Positions 8,061 to 16,888 are shown, counted from the first letter of the stretch. The stretch is DNA of 64,000 nt from Sphaerisporangium perillae (GCF_023276435.1 NZ_JALLPO010000023.1:62001-126000), one strand, 5' to 3'. Numbers and translations: made by a program. The notes: generated by a model not told the origin, from the sequence alone.

Positions 8061-8246
8061 GGCGCTCACCTCCGGCTGGGGTGCGCTGACTCTCCGGCGG
8101 CGGACGCGGGTGCGTGGGCGAGCACGGGCGAACGGACCTACCACGACGACACCTGGGCCGAGAAGAAGGGCCTGGACCCGGCCCCGTACGCGTCGGCACT
8201 GGACACATTCCTCGCCGGCGGCCCCTGGGACTCACCGAAGGCTTAG
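8061..8246 (+). pseudogene. Possible coding remnant without start
   Basis: In the 8042-8312 gap one plus-strand frame reads like protein (AWASTGERTYHDDTWAEKKG, then an Ala/Pro/Gly-rich tail ending PWDSPKA) and stops at 8244-8246. No start codon or ribosome site precedes it, and the N-terminal part is not protein-like. It may be the tail of a decayed gene; family not recognised. The rest of the gap holds nothing I can identify. Confidence 0.25.
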
Positions 8247-8312
8247 CCCCATGCCCGCGAAGGCTCGCCGCGTCACCCCCCGTACGGCGGCGCCGCACCA
8301 CGGCGAGGGCTG

Positions 8313-8756
8313 TCAGGAGCGTTTGTGGGGGGTGAGGAACTCCAGGCGGTTTCCGTGGCAGTCGGGGGCGTAGAAGCGGCGGTGGCCGGGGAAGGCGTCG
8401 TCCCAGGTGATCTCGACGCCGCAGGAGGTCAGCCGCTCGGCGAGGGCGTCCAGGTCGGCGACGAGGATGCCGGGGTGGGCCTTGCGCGCCGGGCGGAAGT
8501 CCGGCTCGACGCCCAGATGGATCTCAAGGGCGTCGGCGCGCACCCACAGCCCGCCCCGGGCGGCCAGCTCCGGCGGCTTGTCGACCTCGGTCATGCCGAG
8601 CACGCCCACGTAGAACCGCCGGCACACCTCCTCCTCCCCCGGCGGCGACGCGAGCTGCACGTGATGCAGCCCGAGCCCGAAAGGGGACGCCACGGAGGTG
8701 GCACTCTCGAAGGAGCCGGCCGGCTTCGGCACAGTAGATCGCCTTTCGTCCGTCAC
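8313..8756 (-). CDS. VOC-superfamily (glyoxalase/bleomycin-resistance fold) protein
   Basis: 147 residues from a GTG at 8754-8756 preceded by GGAAGG. Typical single-module VOC features: LGLHHVQLASPPGEEEVCRR at about 28-47, RFYVGVLGMTEVDKP, LEIHLGVE, HPGILVADLDALAERL and the C-terminal FYAPDCHGNRLEFLTP. Metal-ligand positions (His in HHVQ, Glu in LEFL) are present. The start overlaps the stop of a 12-codon upstream ORF (GTGA), but the longer in-frame extension lacks conservation features. Specific substrate unknown. Confidence 0.85.
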   Translation of the reverse strand: MTDERRSTVPKPAGSFESATSVASPFGLGLHHVQLASPPGEEEVCRRFYVGVLGMTEVDKPPELAARGGLWVRADALEIHLGVEPDFRPARKAHPGILVADLDALAERLTSCGVEITWDDAFPGHRRFYAPDCHGNRLEFLTPHKRS

Positions 8757-8885
8757 GGCACCTTCCCATGACGTTCGCGCATGATGACCATGCGAATGGT
8801 ATCGGTCGTCCCTGTCAGATCGATCTCCCGTCTCACATGGCCTAACCGGCGCCTCGCAGGACGAGGAAGGAAGACCGCGGCGCCC

Positions 8886-8914
8886 TTGGCACGCGCGGGG
8901 GCCGGAGTTACAGT
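8886..8914 (+). promoter_or_regulatory. Near-consensus promoter TTGGCA-17-TACAGT
   Basis: TTGGCA at 8886-8891 and TACAGT at 8909-8914 are separated by exactly 17 bp. The expected start point coincides with the ATG at 8921, the geometry of actinobacterial leaderless transcripts. It would drive the small ORF and then the P450 gene. Confidence 0.55.
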
Positions 8915-8920
8915 CCAGGC

Positions 8921-8974
8921 ATGAGCGAGGCCGACGCCGACCGGGCCGCCACACCCGCCCGTTCGCGCCGGTGA
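8921..8974 (+). CDS. Putative leaderless 17-residue leader peptide
   Basis: ATG at the predicted transcription start opens MSEADADRAATPARSRR followed by TGA. It lies upstream of the P450 gene (start 9093) on the same strand. It could be a translated leader affecting downstream expression, or a chance ORF. Confidence 0.3.
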   Translation: MSEADADRAATPARSRR

Positions 8975-9092
8975 GGCCCGGGATCGGGGTTGCCCCGACG
9001 GCCGCGGGCGCCCGTCGTCCGGCGTGCCCGTCGAGATGGCGAGCCGGCCTCGCGCCCACGGGTGAAGCGGAGAGCGTCCACGAAGGAGCCCC

Positions 9093-10271
9093 ATGATCGC
9101 CAGTGCGGACAGCCCATTCCGTCGCCGTTCGTCATCCCCGGCGGCCTTCGGGAGCAGGCTGGCCGCCCTCGGCCGCGAGCACCCGGTCGTCTTCGACGAG
9201 TTCATGGCCGCGCCGCTGGTGTTGCGCCACGGCGATGTCTCGGCCGCCCTCCGCGACACGGCGACGTTCAGCACCCAGGTGTACGCCATGGGCCCGATGA
9301 GCTCGGCCATGATCGCTCTCGACGGGGCGGACCACCACCGCCAGCGCCGCATCCACAATCGTTTCTTCAGCGCGGTCGCGAGCGCCAGGTACGCGAGGAC
9401 CGTGGCGCCGATCGCCGAGCGCACTTTCGGCGCGCTGGCCGCGAAGAACCAAGCGGACCTCGTCGAGGACGCGGGCGCCCGGTACCCGATGGAGGTGTTC
9501 CTCGCCCTGTTGGGCATCCCGGACGAGCTCGGCGACCAGGGGCTGCGGTGGGTGCGCACGATCGTCAGCTGGCTCGGATCGCCGATGAGCGAGGAGCTCG
9601 CCGGCCCCGGCGGGCAGGCTTTCGCGGAGCTGAGCGCCTACACCAGGCAACTGGTGGAACGAGAGCGGGAGAGTCCGGGAGACAACCTGCTGGGCGAGGT
9701 CGTCCGGGCATACCTGAGCGAGGACGCCTACTCGCCGGAAACGGTCACGGTCGCCGTGGTCGGCCTGTTGCTCGGCGGCTTCGAGACGACCATCCAGATG
9801 CTGTCCGCCACCATCGCCTCGTTGCTGCTCAATCCCGAATCGCTCGCGCGTGTCCGCGCGGACCCCGGTCTCATCGACGCCGCCATCGACGAGGCCTTCC
9901 GCTGGGCCAACCCGTCGGCCGGGCTGTACCGGTTGGTGCGGCGGGATACGCGGATCGCGGGGATGGACATGGTCGCGGGGAGCATGGTGTATCTATGTGT
10001 CGCGGCGGCGCACTTCGACGAGCAGGTCTATCCGGAGGCCGAGCGGTTCGACCTGGAGCGGCGCGGCGGGCACCTCGGGTTCGGCTTCGGACCGCACTAC
10101 TGCGTAGGCGCGCCGCTCGCCCGCATCGAGGTGCGGGCCGCGCTCACCGCGCTCCTCGCCGCCTGCCCGGCCGTGCGCCTGCACCCTGATTCCCCGCCGA
10201 GCTTCTACTACGGCGCGCGGGGCTTCGTGCAACACGGCACGGACGCGCTTCCCGTCCTTCTTGGGACATAG
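9093..10271 (+). CDS. Cytochrome P450 (bacterial class I type)
   Basis: 392 residues, typical soluble CYP length. Heme-binding loop FGFGPHYCVGAPLAR places the proximal Cys near residue 336. The ExxR helix motif is EAFR (about 267-270). The I-helix motif is GGFETT, a variant of (A/G)GxDTT with Glu in place of the acidic Asp. The meander (ERFDLERRGGHLGFG) is recognisable. No ferredoxin or reductase gene is adjacent, so electrons must come from partners elsewhere. No biosynthetic cluster surrounds it; substrate unknown. The ATG at 9093 follows GGAGCC (AAGGAGCCCC). Confidence 0.93.
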   Translation: MIASADSPFRRRSSSPAAFGSRLAALGREHPVVFDEFMAAPLVLRHGDVSAALRDTATFSTQVYAMGPMSSAMIALDGADHHRQRRIHNRFFSAVASARYARTVAPIAERTFGALAAKNQADLVEDAGARYPMEVFLALLGIPDELGDQGLRWVRTIVSWLGSPMSEELAGPGGQAFAELSAYTRQLVERERESPGDNLLGEVVRAYLSEDAYSPETVTVAVVGLLLGGFETTIQMLSATIASLLLNPESLARVRADPGLIDAAIDEAFRWANPSAGLYRLVRRDTRIAGMDMVAGSMVYLCVAAAHFDEQVYPEAERFDLERRGGHLGFGFGPHYCVGAPLARIEVRAALTALLAACPAVRLHPDSPPSFYYGARGFVQHGTDALPVLLGT

Positions 10272-10589
10272 TGCTCTGACCGAGAAGGTTCGCCGGATTG
10301 CTCGCCGTACGGCGGCGCCGGATTCGCCGTCCACCATCCCGCCGACCCGACGCCGATGACAAGGCCCCTCTGCGAGCGGGTGGAGAGCAGGAGATTCGGC
10401 GGCAGTCCGGCGGCCACGGCGCGTCAGCCCTGCGTGAGGCGTGCTTCCCCGGACGCGGCGCGCCGCCGTCGAGCCCTCTGCCGACAGCACGGCCGCGCGG
10501 CCATGCGCGCCGACGAGCTACGACACCCTATGGGCCGCCCCGCCCGGAGCCCAGGTGATGTGGTGGGATGGTCTGCGGGAGGTATGGAT
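10272..10589. other. Gene-free gap
   Basis: 318 bp between the P450 and the reductase. Open frames exist on both strands but are Arg/Pro/Ala-rich translations of GC-rich DNA without ribosome sites. Nothing functional seen apart from the ribosome site at its end. Confidence 0.5.
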
Positions 10590-11561
10590 ATGGAATACGT
10601 CAGGCTTGGATCTACCGGGATGAAGGTGTCCCGGGTCTGCCTCGGCATGATGAGTTATGGCGATCCCGCCAGGTGGCAGGATTGGGCGCTCGACGAGGAA
10701 CACAGCGAGCCGCTCGTGCGCAAGGCCGCCGAGGCGGGCGTGACGTTCTTCGACACGGCCGACGTGTACTCCGCCGGCGCGAGTGAGGAGGTCACGGGGA
10801 ACCTGCTCCGCAAGATCTTCCCCCGCCGCGAGGACTACGTGCTGGCCACGAAGGTCTTCTTCCCGGTCGGCCAGGCCGTCAACGACGCCGGGCTGTCGCG
10901 CAAGCACATCCACGCCGCGATCGACGCCTCGCTGCGGCGCCTGGGCACCGACTACGTGGACCTTTACCAGATCCACCGGTGGGACGACCACACCCCCATC
11001 GAGGAGACGATGGAGGCGTTGCACGACCTCGTGAAGGCCGGCAAGGTCCGCTACATCGGCGCCTCCAGCATGTACGCCTGGCAGTTCGCCAAGGCGCAGC
11101 ACGTCGCCGGGGTCCACGACTGGACCAGGTTCGTGTCGATGCAGAACCACTACAACCTCCTGTACCGCGAGGAGGAGCGCGAGATGATCCCGCTCTGCCG
11201 GGACCAGGGGGTCGGCGTGATCCCGTGGAGCCCGCTGGCCCGTGGCCTGCTGGCGCGGGCGGACGCGCCGGGTGAGACGACACGCTCGGGCGTGGACGGC
11301 CGCATCGAACAGTTGTACGGCGGGCCCGGCGACGCCGCCGTCCTCGCCCGGGTGGCCGAGACCGCCGCCGAGCGGGGCGTCGCCCCTGCCCAGGTGGCGC
11401 TGGCCTGGCTGCTCGCCCAGCCCGGCGTGACCGCTCCGATCGTCGGCGCCACCAAGGAGCGCCACGTGGACGACGCGATCGCGGCGGTGGAGCTGTCGCT
11501 CAGCGACAAGGAGCTCGCCTACCTCGCCGAGCCGTACCAGGCGCGCCCCGTCGTCCACTGA
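10590..11561 (+). CDS. Aldo/keto reductase
   Basis: 323 residues from the ATG at 10590, 7 nt after GGGAGG. Another ATG 6 nt earlier has unsuitable spacing. The AKR catalytic tetrad is visible: Asp and Tyr in FFDTADVYS (about 53-61), Lys in LATKVFF (about 87), His in LYQIHRWDD (about 128). The C-terminal NADP-binding part includes VIPWSPLARGLL and APIVGATKERHVDDAI. It closely matches the YajO/auxin-induced-protein-like group of NADPH-dependent reductases. Substrate unknown. Confidence 0.93.
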   Translation: MEYVRLGSTGMKVSRVCLGMMSYGDPARWQDWALDEEHSEPLVRKAAEAGVTFFDTADVYSAGASEEVTGNLLRKIFPRREDYVLATKVFFPVGQAVNDAGLSRKHIHAAIDASLRRLGTDYVDLYQIHRWDDHTPIEETMEALHDLVKAGKVRYIGASSMYAWQFAKAQHVAGVHDWTRFVSMQNHYNLLYREEEREMIPLCRDQGVGVIPWSPLARGLLARADAPGETTRSGVDGRIEQLYGGPGDAAVLARVAETAAERGVAPAQVALAWLLAQPGVTAPIVGATKERHVDDAIAAVELSLSDKELAYLAEPYQARPVVH

Positions 11562-11578
11562 GGCCGCGGTTCGGAGAT

Positions 11579-11624
11579 GCGGCCGCTCCCGGGTCCGTCC
11601 GCGTAATGGATCGGGAGCGGCCGC
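11579..11624. terminator. 13-bp perfect hairpin after the aldo/keto reductase
   Basis: Arms GCGGCCGCTCCCG (11579-11591) and CGGGAGCGGCCGC (11612-11624) with a 20-nt loop. No T-run follows, so it would be an intrinsic-like GC hairpin, common in high-GC actinomycetes. The remaining gap to 11864 holds nothing else recognised. Confidence 0.55.
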
Positions 11625-11864
11625 TCCCCGAAGCCGGTCTGCCCGTCCCGTGCGCCTGACGAAGTTCGTACAGCCGGGCTCGGGTCCAGGGGTGGCTCGG
11701 AACCGGTCATGACGCGCCGACGGACGCGTACCGCTCGATGGGCCCGTGTGGCAAATGCCCCGGGCGCCGCCGGGAGGCCGCCCTGACATGGCGGTAGCTT
11801 CCCGGCTTCTCGGCCAGTGATGTCCGTGCGGCGCGAGCGGGCCGCGTTCCGTAAGCTGATCCCC

Positions 11865-13550
11865 ATGGGGCGGGCGAACGATGACGCGGCGGCGGCGCTG
11901 GAGGAGTATGCCGATCTGTTCGCGATGACCGGCGGTGACGCCTTCCGGGTGCGCAGCTACCAGAAGGCGGCGAAGGCCATCGCGGGCTTCCCCGAGGACA
12001 TCTCGCGGGTGAACGTCCGCGAGGTGCCCGGGGTCGGCGAGGCGATCGCCAAGAAGGTGGAGGAGTTCCTCCAGCGGGGGAGCTTCCGCCAGCTCGACGC
12101 CCTGCGGCTGGAGGTGCCCGAGGGGGTGCGCCGGCTGACGCGCATCGCCTCCCTCGGCCCGAAGAAGGCCGTCTTCCTGTACCGGGAGCTCGGCATCGAC
12201 TCCCCCGAGGCGCTGGCCGAGGCGATCGGCGAGGGCCGGCTCGCGGGGCTGCGGGGGTTCGGCGCCAAGAGCGAGGAGAACCTCCTCAAGGGCATCGAGC
12301 AGCTCCAGCAGGCCGGCGGGCGGGTGCACATCGGCGTGGCCATGGACCTCGCCGAGCGCGTCATCGCCTCGCTCCCCGCCGAGCGCATCGCCTACGCGGG
12401 GTCGCTGCGCCGGATGAAGGAGACGATCGGCGACGTCGACATCCTCGCGGTGGGCCCCGAGACGCTGATGGAGGAGTTCAAGCGGCAGCCGTACGTGACC
12501 GAGGTCATCGCGAGCGGCGGCCTGAAAACCTCGGTGCGCACCACGCAGGGCCTGCAGGTGGACCTCCGCGTGGTGCCGGCCGAGTCGTGGGGCGCGGCGA
12601 TGCAGTACTTCACCGGCTCCAAGGAGCACAACGTGCGGCTGCGCGAGATGTGCGTGAAGCGCGGCTGGAAGCTGTCGGAGTACGGCCTGTTCGAGGGTGA
12701 GACGGTGATCGCCTCCAAGACCGAGGAGGAGATCTACGGGGCGCTCGGCATGCAGTGGGTGCCGCCGCCGCTGCGGGGGGACGGCGGCGAGATCGAGGCG
12801 GCTCTGCGGGGCGCCCTGCCCGACCTCGTCACGCTTGACGACCTGAAGGGCGACCTGCACACCCACACCGACCTGACCGACGGCATCGCGACGCTCGAGG
12901 AGATGGTGGAGGCGGCCTCGCGGCGCGGGTACGCCTACTACGCGGTGACCGACCACGCGCCGAACCTGTTCATGCAGCGGATGACGCTCGAGAAGATGCT
13001 GGAGCAGCGTGAGCGGCTCCACCGGCTGCAGGACTCCTATCCGGGTATGCGGCTGCTGCACGGCACCGAGCTGAACATCGCCCCCGACGGCACCGTCGAC
13101 TGGCCGGCCGAGATCCTCAAGGGCTTCGACGTGTGCGTGGCCTCGGTCCACTCGCACTTCACCCAGTCGCGCGAGGAGATGACCCGCCGGTTCATCGCCG
13201 CCTGCGAGAACCCGCATGTGCACATCATCGGCCATCCCACCACTCGCAAGATCGGCAAGCGCCCGCCGGTGGACGCCGACTGGGAGGCCGTCTTCGCCGC
13301 GGCGGCGCGCACGGGCACGGCGATGGAGATCGACGCCTATCCCGACCGCGCCGACCTGCCCGCCGACCTGGTGCGGCAGGCGCGTCACCACGGGGTGCGG
13401 TTCTCCATCGACAGCGACTCGCACGCCGTGCCGCACATGGAGAACATGCGCTTCGGCGTCGGCGTCGCCCAGCGGGCCTGGCTGACCGGTGAGGACGTCC
13501 TCAACGCCTGGCCGCTGGACCGCCTGCTGGCCTTCCTCGACCGGGGCTGA
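11865..13550 (+). CDS. polX: Family X DNA polymerase with PHP phosphoesterase domain
   Basis: 561 residues, standard bacterial PolX length. An N-terminal helix-hairpin-helix region has VPGVGEAIAKKVEEFL (about 50-65). The nucleotidyltransferase core has GSLRRMKETIGDVDILAV (Gly-Ser near 178; Asp pair near 190) and the third acidic residue in LQVDLRVV (about 232). The C-terminal PHP domain has GDLHTHTDLTDG (about 330), VTDHAPN, HGTELNI, SVHSHF and DSDSHA metal ligands. Family roles are gap-filling repair synthesis plus 3'-5' exonuclease/phosphatase activity. The start has no ribosome site, but TAAGCT ends 7 nt before the ATG, compatible with a leaderless message. Confidence 0.95.
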   Translation: MGRANDDAAAALEEYADLFAMTGGDAFRVRSYQKAAKAIAGFPEDISRVNVREVPGVGEAIAKKVEEFLQRGSFRQLDALRLEVPEGVRRLTRIASLGPKKAVFLYRELGIDSPEALAEAIGEGRLAGLRGFGAKSEENLLKGIEQLQQAGGRVHIGVAMDLAERVIASLPAERIAYAGSLRRMKETIGDVDILAVGPETLMEEFKRQPYVTEVIASGGLKTSVRTTQGLQVDLRVVPAESWGAAMQYFTGSKEHNVRLREMCVKRGWKLSEYGLFEGETVIASKTEEEIYGALGMQWVPPPLRGDGGEIEAALRGALPDLVTLDDLKGDLHTHTDLTDGIATLEEMVEAASRRGYAYYAVTDHAPNLFMQRMTLEKMLEQRERLHRLQDSYPGMRLLHGTELNIAPDGTVDWPAEILKGFDVCVASVHSHFTQSREEMTRRFIAACENPHVHIIGHPTTRKIGKRPPVDADWEAVFAAAARTGTAMEIDAYPDRADLPADLVRQARHHGVRFSIDSDSHAVPHMENMRFGVGVAQRAWLTGEDVLNAWPLDRLLAFLDRG

Positions 13551-13648
13551 GGGATTCGCCGGGAAGCGCTCCGGGAGTAGACTGGCCATATAAGCGAGTT
13601 TGTTGGTAGGAAATAGGTAGAAATTTGACCCGGACGTGGGGGTACCCC

Positions 13649-14785
13649 ATGCATCTCGATCACCGGACCGCTGACACCGCGACCGCCGTGAGCGTGCCGG
13701 AGGTCGCGCCTTCACCCATCGTCAAGCCGCTGCCGCCCGATCTGTTCGTGGTCCATGACGGCAACGCCGAGATGCGCTGGGAGTCCATGCGGGGCCAGGG
13801 ATACCACACCCCGCTGGACCGCTTCTTCGTCCGCAACCACACCGCCACCCCGCTCATCGACGCCCGCACCTGGCGGCTGCGGCTGCACGGGTCCGGGCTG
13901 CGCTCCCCCCGCGGCCTGACCTACGAGGACCTGCTGGCCCTCCCCGCGACGACCGTCGACGTGGCCATCGAGTGCGCCGGCAACGGGCGGGCGTTCTTCG
14001 ATGTCCAGCAGGGCGAGCCCGCCCCCGGCATCCCCTGGCGGCTCGGCGGCATCGGCGTCGCCCGCTGGCGCGGCGTGCCGCTGGCGGCGCTCCTGGACCT
14101 GGCCGGGGTGAGCGACGACGCCGTCGACGTCATGCCCCGAGGCCTGGACGACCGCTACGTCGAGGACGGGATCGACCACGGGCACGTCCGGCGCCCGCTT
14201 CCCATCGCCAAGGCCCTGTCGGACGTGCTGGTCGCCTACGAGATGAACGGCCGGCCGCTCCCGCCCGACCACGGGTTCCCCGCCCGCCTGGTGGTGCCCG
14301 GCTGGAACGGGGTCGCCTGGATCAAGTGGCTCGGCGACATCGAGGTCTCCGCCACTCCCCTGTCATCGCCCTGGAACACCTACTTCTACCGCCTGTTCGG
14401 CCCCGGACACCCCGCCGAGGGGTCCCCGGTGACCACCCAGACCATCAAGAGCGCCTTCGAGCTGCCCTGGGGCGCCACGGTCCGCGCCGGGCGGCAGCAC
14501 ATCCTGCACGGCCGGTCGTGGTCGGGCAACGGGCACATCGTGCGGGTGGAGGTCAGCGTGGACGGCGGCGGCACCTGGATCCCGGCCGAGACCCGCGGCC
14601 CGCGCCTGGCACGGGCCTGGGCGCCCTGGCACGTGGCGTGGGTGCCGGCCCGGCCGGGGCCGCACGTCCTGATGGCCAGGGCCACCGACGAGACCGGCGC
14701 CGTCCAGCCCGCGCGGGCCCGGTACAACACGCTGGGGTATCTCTTCGACGGCGTGGTCGAGCATCCGGTGACGGTGATCCGCTGA
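13649..14785 (+). CDS. Sulfite-oxidase-family molybdopterin oxidoreductase
   Basis: 378 residues. The molybdopterin-binding core carries the conserved Cys in VAIECAGNGRAFF (about residue 110), YHTPLDRFFVRNH, GIPWRLGGIGVARWRGVPLA, and HGFPARLVVPGWNGVAWIKWL. The C-terminal half is the Mo-co dimerisation immunoglobulin-like domain (VRVEVSVDGGGTWIPAE). No heme domain or twin-arginine signal is seen, so it is probably cytoplasmic. A TTG at 13625 would add eight residues; the ATG at 13649 is preferred. Physiological substrate unknown. Confidence 0.9.
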   Translation: MHLDHRTADTATAVSVPEVAPSPIVKPLPPDLFVVHDGNAEMRWESMRGQGYHTPLDRFFVRNHTATPLIDARTWRLRLHGSGLRSPRGLTYEDLLALPATTVDVAIECAGNGRAFFDVQQGEPAPGIPWRLGGIGVARWRGVPLAALLDLAGVSDDAVDVMPRGLDDRYVEDGIDHGHVRRPLPIAKALSDVLVAYEMNGRPLPPDHGFPARLVVPGWNGVAWIKWLGDIEVSATPLSSPWNTYFYRLFGPGHPAEGSPVTTQTIKSAFELPWGATVRAGRQHILHGRSWSGNGHIVRVEVSVDGGGTWIPAETRGPRLARAWAPWHVAWVPARPGPHVLMARATDETGAVQPARARYNTLGYLFDGVVEHPVTVIR

Positions 14786-14857
14786 GACCGCCGCCGGCGC
14801 GGCGGGGCCCGGCCGGGGGTCTTTGGGAGGTGAGGGGGAGGACCCGCGGCCGGGCGG

Positions 14858-14880
14858 GCTGAGGGGGGAGGCACCTCAGC
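14858..14880. terminator. Hairpin 1 between convergent genes
   Basis: GCTGAGG (14858-14864) and CCTCAGC (14874-14880), a 7-bp perfect stem with a 9-nt loop, between the convergent oxidoreductase and symporter genes. Confidence 0.5.
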
Positions 14881-14884
14881 GCGT

Positions 14885-14914
14885 CCAGGGGCGCGCCGGC
14901 CGGCCCGCCCCTGG
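14885..14914. terminator. Hairpin 2 between convergent genes, probable bidirectional terminator
   Basis: CCAGGGGCG (14885-14893) and CGCCCCTGG (14906-14914), a 9-bp perfect stem with a 12-nt loop, ending 8 bp from the stop codon of the minus-strand symporter. Confidence 0.55.
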
Positions 14915-14922
14915 AGGCGTTA

Positions 14923-16533
14923 TCAGTGGTAGACCGCCTTCTCGGCGCCGGCGCCCGTGAGCGACCTGACCTCGATCTCGGCGTACTTGGCCGCGTTGTA
15001 CTCCTTGCTGAGCACCGTCCCGATGTACCCGGCGAGGAACCCGATCGGGATCGAGACCAGACCCGGGTTCTCCAGCGGGAACCAGTGGAAGTCCACGTTC
15101 GGGAACAGCGCGGTCGGCGTGCCCGACACCACCGGCGAGAAGATCACCAGCAGCACGGCCGACGCGAGGCCGCCGTAGATCGCCGAGACCGCCCCCGCGG
15201 TGTTGAACCGCTTCCAGAACAGGCTGTAGATGATCGCGGGCAGGTTGCCCGAGGCCGCGACCGCGAAGGCCAGGGCCACGAGGAACGCCACGTTGAGGTT
15301 CTGCGCGAAGATCCCGAGCACGATCGACACCGCGCCGATCGCGAAGGCGGAGATCCGGGCGACCCTGATCTCCTCCTGCTCGCTGGCGGTGCCCTTCTTG
15401 AAGACGTGCGCGTACAGGTCGTGGGCGAAGCTGGAGGAGGACGCCAGCGTCAGGCCCGCGACCACCGCGAGGATCGTCGCGAACGCCACCGCGGCGATGA
15501 CCGCGAGCAGGATCGTGCCGCCGACGTCGCCGAAGATGAGCTGGCCGACCTTCTCCGCGAGCTGGGGAGCCGCCGTGTTGCCCGCCTTGTTCTGCGCGGC
15601 GATGGCCTTGCTGCCGACCAGGGCGGCGGCGCCGAAGCCGAGCACCAGGGTGAGCAGGTAGAACACGCCGATGATGCCGATGCCCCAGATGACCGACTTG
15701 CGGGCTTCCTTGGCGGTCGGCACGGTGTAGAAGCGGATCAGGATGTGCGGCAGGCCCGCCGTGCCGAGGACCAGGGCGAGTCCGAGGCTGATCAGGTCGA
15801 GCTTGCTGGTCAGGCCCTTGGCCTCGACGCCGTACTTCAGCCCCGGGTTGAGGAACGCGTTGCCCTTGCCGCTCTGCTCGGCGGCGGTGCCGAGCAGGCT
15901 CGACAGGTTGAACCCGAAGCGGCCGAGCACGAGCAGGGTCACCAGGGCGGCGCCGGTCATCAGCAGCACGGCCTTGACGATCTGCACCCAGGTGGTGCCC
16001 TTCATGCCGCCGACGACCACGTAGACGATCATCAAGATGCCCACGACGACGATCGTGCCGATCTTGCCGGCGTCGGAGGTGATGCCGAAGAGCAGGCCGA
16101 CCAGCGCGCCCGCGCCCACCATCTGGGCGAGCAGGTAGAAGATGCTGACGATGATCGTCGAGACGCCGGCGGCGGTGCGCACCGGGCGCGGGCTCATCCG
16201 GAAGGCGAGCACGTCGGCCATCGTGTACTTGCCGGAGTTGCGCATCAGCTCGGCGACGAGCAGCAGCGCCACCAGCCAGGCGACCAGGAAGCCGATCGAG
16301 TAGAGGAACCCGTCGTACCCCGAAAGGGCGATGATGCCGGCGATGCCGAGGAAGGAGGCGGCCGACATGTAGTCGCCGCCGATGGCCATGCCGTTCTGCA
16401 CGCCGCTGAACGACCGGCCGCCCGCGTAGTAGTCGGTGGCGTCCTTGGTGTGGCGGCTGGCCCAGAACGTGATGCCCAGCGTCGCGGCGACGAAGACGAC
16501 GAAAAGGGTGATCGACAGCGCGTGGTTACTCAT
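14923..16533 (-). CDS. actP: Cation/acetate symporter, SSS family
   Basis: 536 residues with about 13 hydrophobic segments, standard for the sodium:solute symporter family. Signatures include YYAGGRSFSGVQNGMAIGGDY, MSAASFLGIAG, SGKYTMADVLAFR, GGMKGTTWVQIVKA, LGTAGLPHILIRFYTVP, ASSSSFAHDLYAHV and AASGNLPAIIYSLFWKRFN, all matching ActP/MctC-type acetate and monocarboxylate carriers. The ATG at 16533 lies inside the end of the DUF485 gene (8-bp overlap), as in the E. coli yjcH-actP arrangement. It imports acetate or related short monocarboxylates with a cation. A second paralog lies immediately upstream. Confidence 0.93.
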   Translation of the reverse strand: MSNHALSITLFVVFVAATLGITFWASRHTKDATDYYAGGRSFSGVQNGMAIGGDYMSAASFLGIAGIIALSGYDGFLYSIGFLVAWLVALLLVAELMRNSGKYTMADVLAFRMSPRPVRTAAGVSTIIVSIFYLLAQMVGAGALVGLLFGITSDAGKIGTIVVVGILMIVYVVVGGMKGTTWVQIVKAVLLMTGAALVTLLVLGRFGFNLSSLLGTAAEQSGKGNAFLNPGLKYGVEAKGLTSKLDLISLGLALVLGTAGLPHILIRFYTVPTAKEARKSVIWGIGIIGVFYLLTLVLGFGAAALVGSKAIAAQNKAGNTAAPQLAEKVGQLIFGDVGGTILLAVIAAVAFATILAVVAGLTLASSSSFAHDLYAHVFKKGTASEQEEIRVARISAFAIGAVSIVLGIFAQNLNVAFLVALAFAVAASGNLPAIIYSLFWKRFNTAGAVSAIYGGLASAVLLVIFSPVVSGTPTALFPNVDFHWFPLENPGLVSIPIGFLAGYIGTVLSKEYNAAKYAEIEVRSLTGAGAEKAVYH

Positions 16534-16858
16534 TGGACGTTCCCTCCATCTCGCCGCGCAGCTTGTCCGACAGCGGATCGAGCTTCTTGTCCGCATGCCG
16601 GGCGTACGCCCACGCGATCAGGAACGTCGACACGAACTGGAGGAAACCGAAGATCAGCGCCACATTGACGTTGCCGAAGACCTGGGTGCCCATGAACCCA
16701 CGGGCCCAGCCGGACAGCACCACGTACAGCAGGTACCACACAAGGAACCCGACGGTCACAGGGAACGCCCAGTTACGGTAACGCCGGCGCAGCTCCTGGA
16801 ACTCGGGGCCGGCCTGCACCCGTTCATATTCCGACGACTCGTCTTGTCGAGTGGTCAC
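16526..16858 (-). CDS. DUF485 (YjcH-like) membrane protein
   Basis: 110 residues from a GTG at 16858, 4 nt after GGGAGG; a longer frame from 16891 would run through the CRP-like box and is less likely. The DUF485 pattern is visible: FQELRRRYRNWAFPVTVGFL, LLYVVLSGWARGFMGTQVFG, NVNVALIFGFLQFVSTF, IAWAYARHADKKLDPLSDKL. Two transmembrane segments. DUF485 genes travel with ActP-type symporters and are thought to be accessory subunits, though the function is not established. Confidence 0.9.
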   Translation of the reverse strand: MTTRQDESSEYERVQAGPEFQELRRRYRNWAFPVTVGFLVWYLLYVVLSGWARGFMGTQVFGNVNVALIFGFLQFVSTFLIAWAYARHADKKLDPLSDKLRGEMEGTSNE

Positions 16859-16872
16859 AAGACCTCCCACGT

Positions 16873-16888
16873 TGTGATCTGGATCACG
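16873..16888. promoter_or_regulatory. CRP/FNR-family-like binding site upstream of DUF485-actP
   Basis: TGTGATCTGGATCACG fits the CRP-family consensus TGTGA-N6-TCACA in nine of ten fixed positions. Its core GTGATC/GATCAC is a perfect inverted repeat. It lies 14 bp before the GTG start of DUF485, in line with CRP/cAMP control of acetate transport known from other bacteria. So close to the start, it could act as a repressor site. Confidence 0.55.

Larger units (their letters stand above)
8757..9092. other. Intergenic region between VOC and P450 genes
   Basis: Divergent gap. The only structured elements seen are a consensus-like promoter at 8886-8914 and the 17-codon ORF it would make leaderless at 8921-8974. 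The last 118 bp before the P450 start hold no recognised motif. Confidence 0.5.

Noticed and set aside
9093-11561. Biosynthetic gene cluster around the P450
   Set aside because: A single P450 and an aldo/keto reductase with separate promoters and a 318-bp gap. No polyketide, peptide, terpene or tailoring genes nearby.
10518-13715. 1065-codon minus-strand open frame opposite the aldo/keto reductase and polX
   Set aside because: Antisense of two conserved genes with low-complexity translation. No domain recognised.
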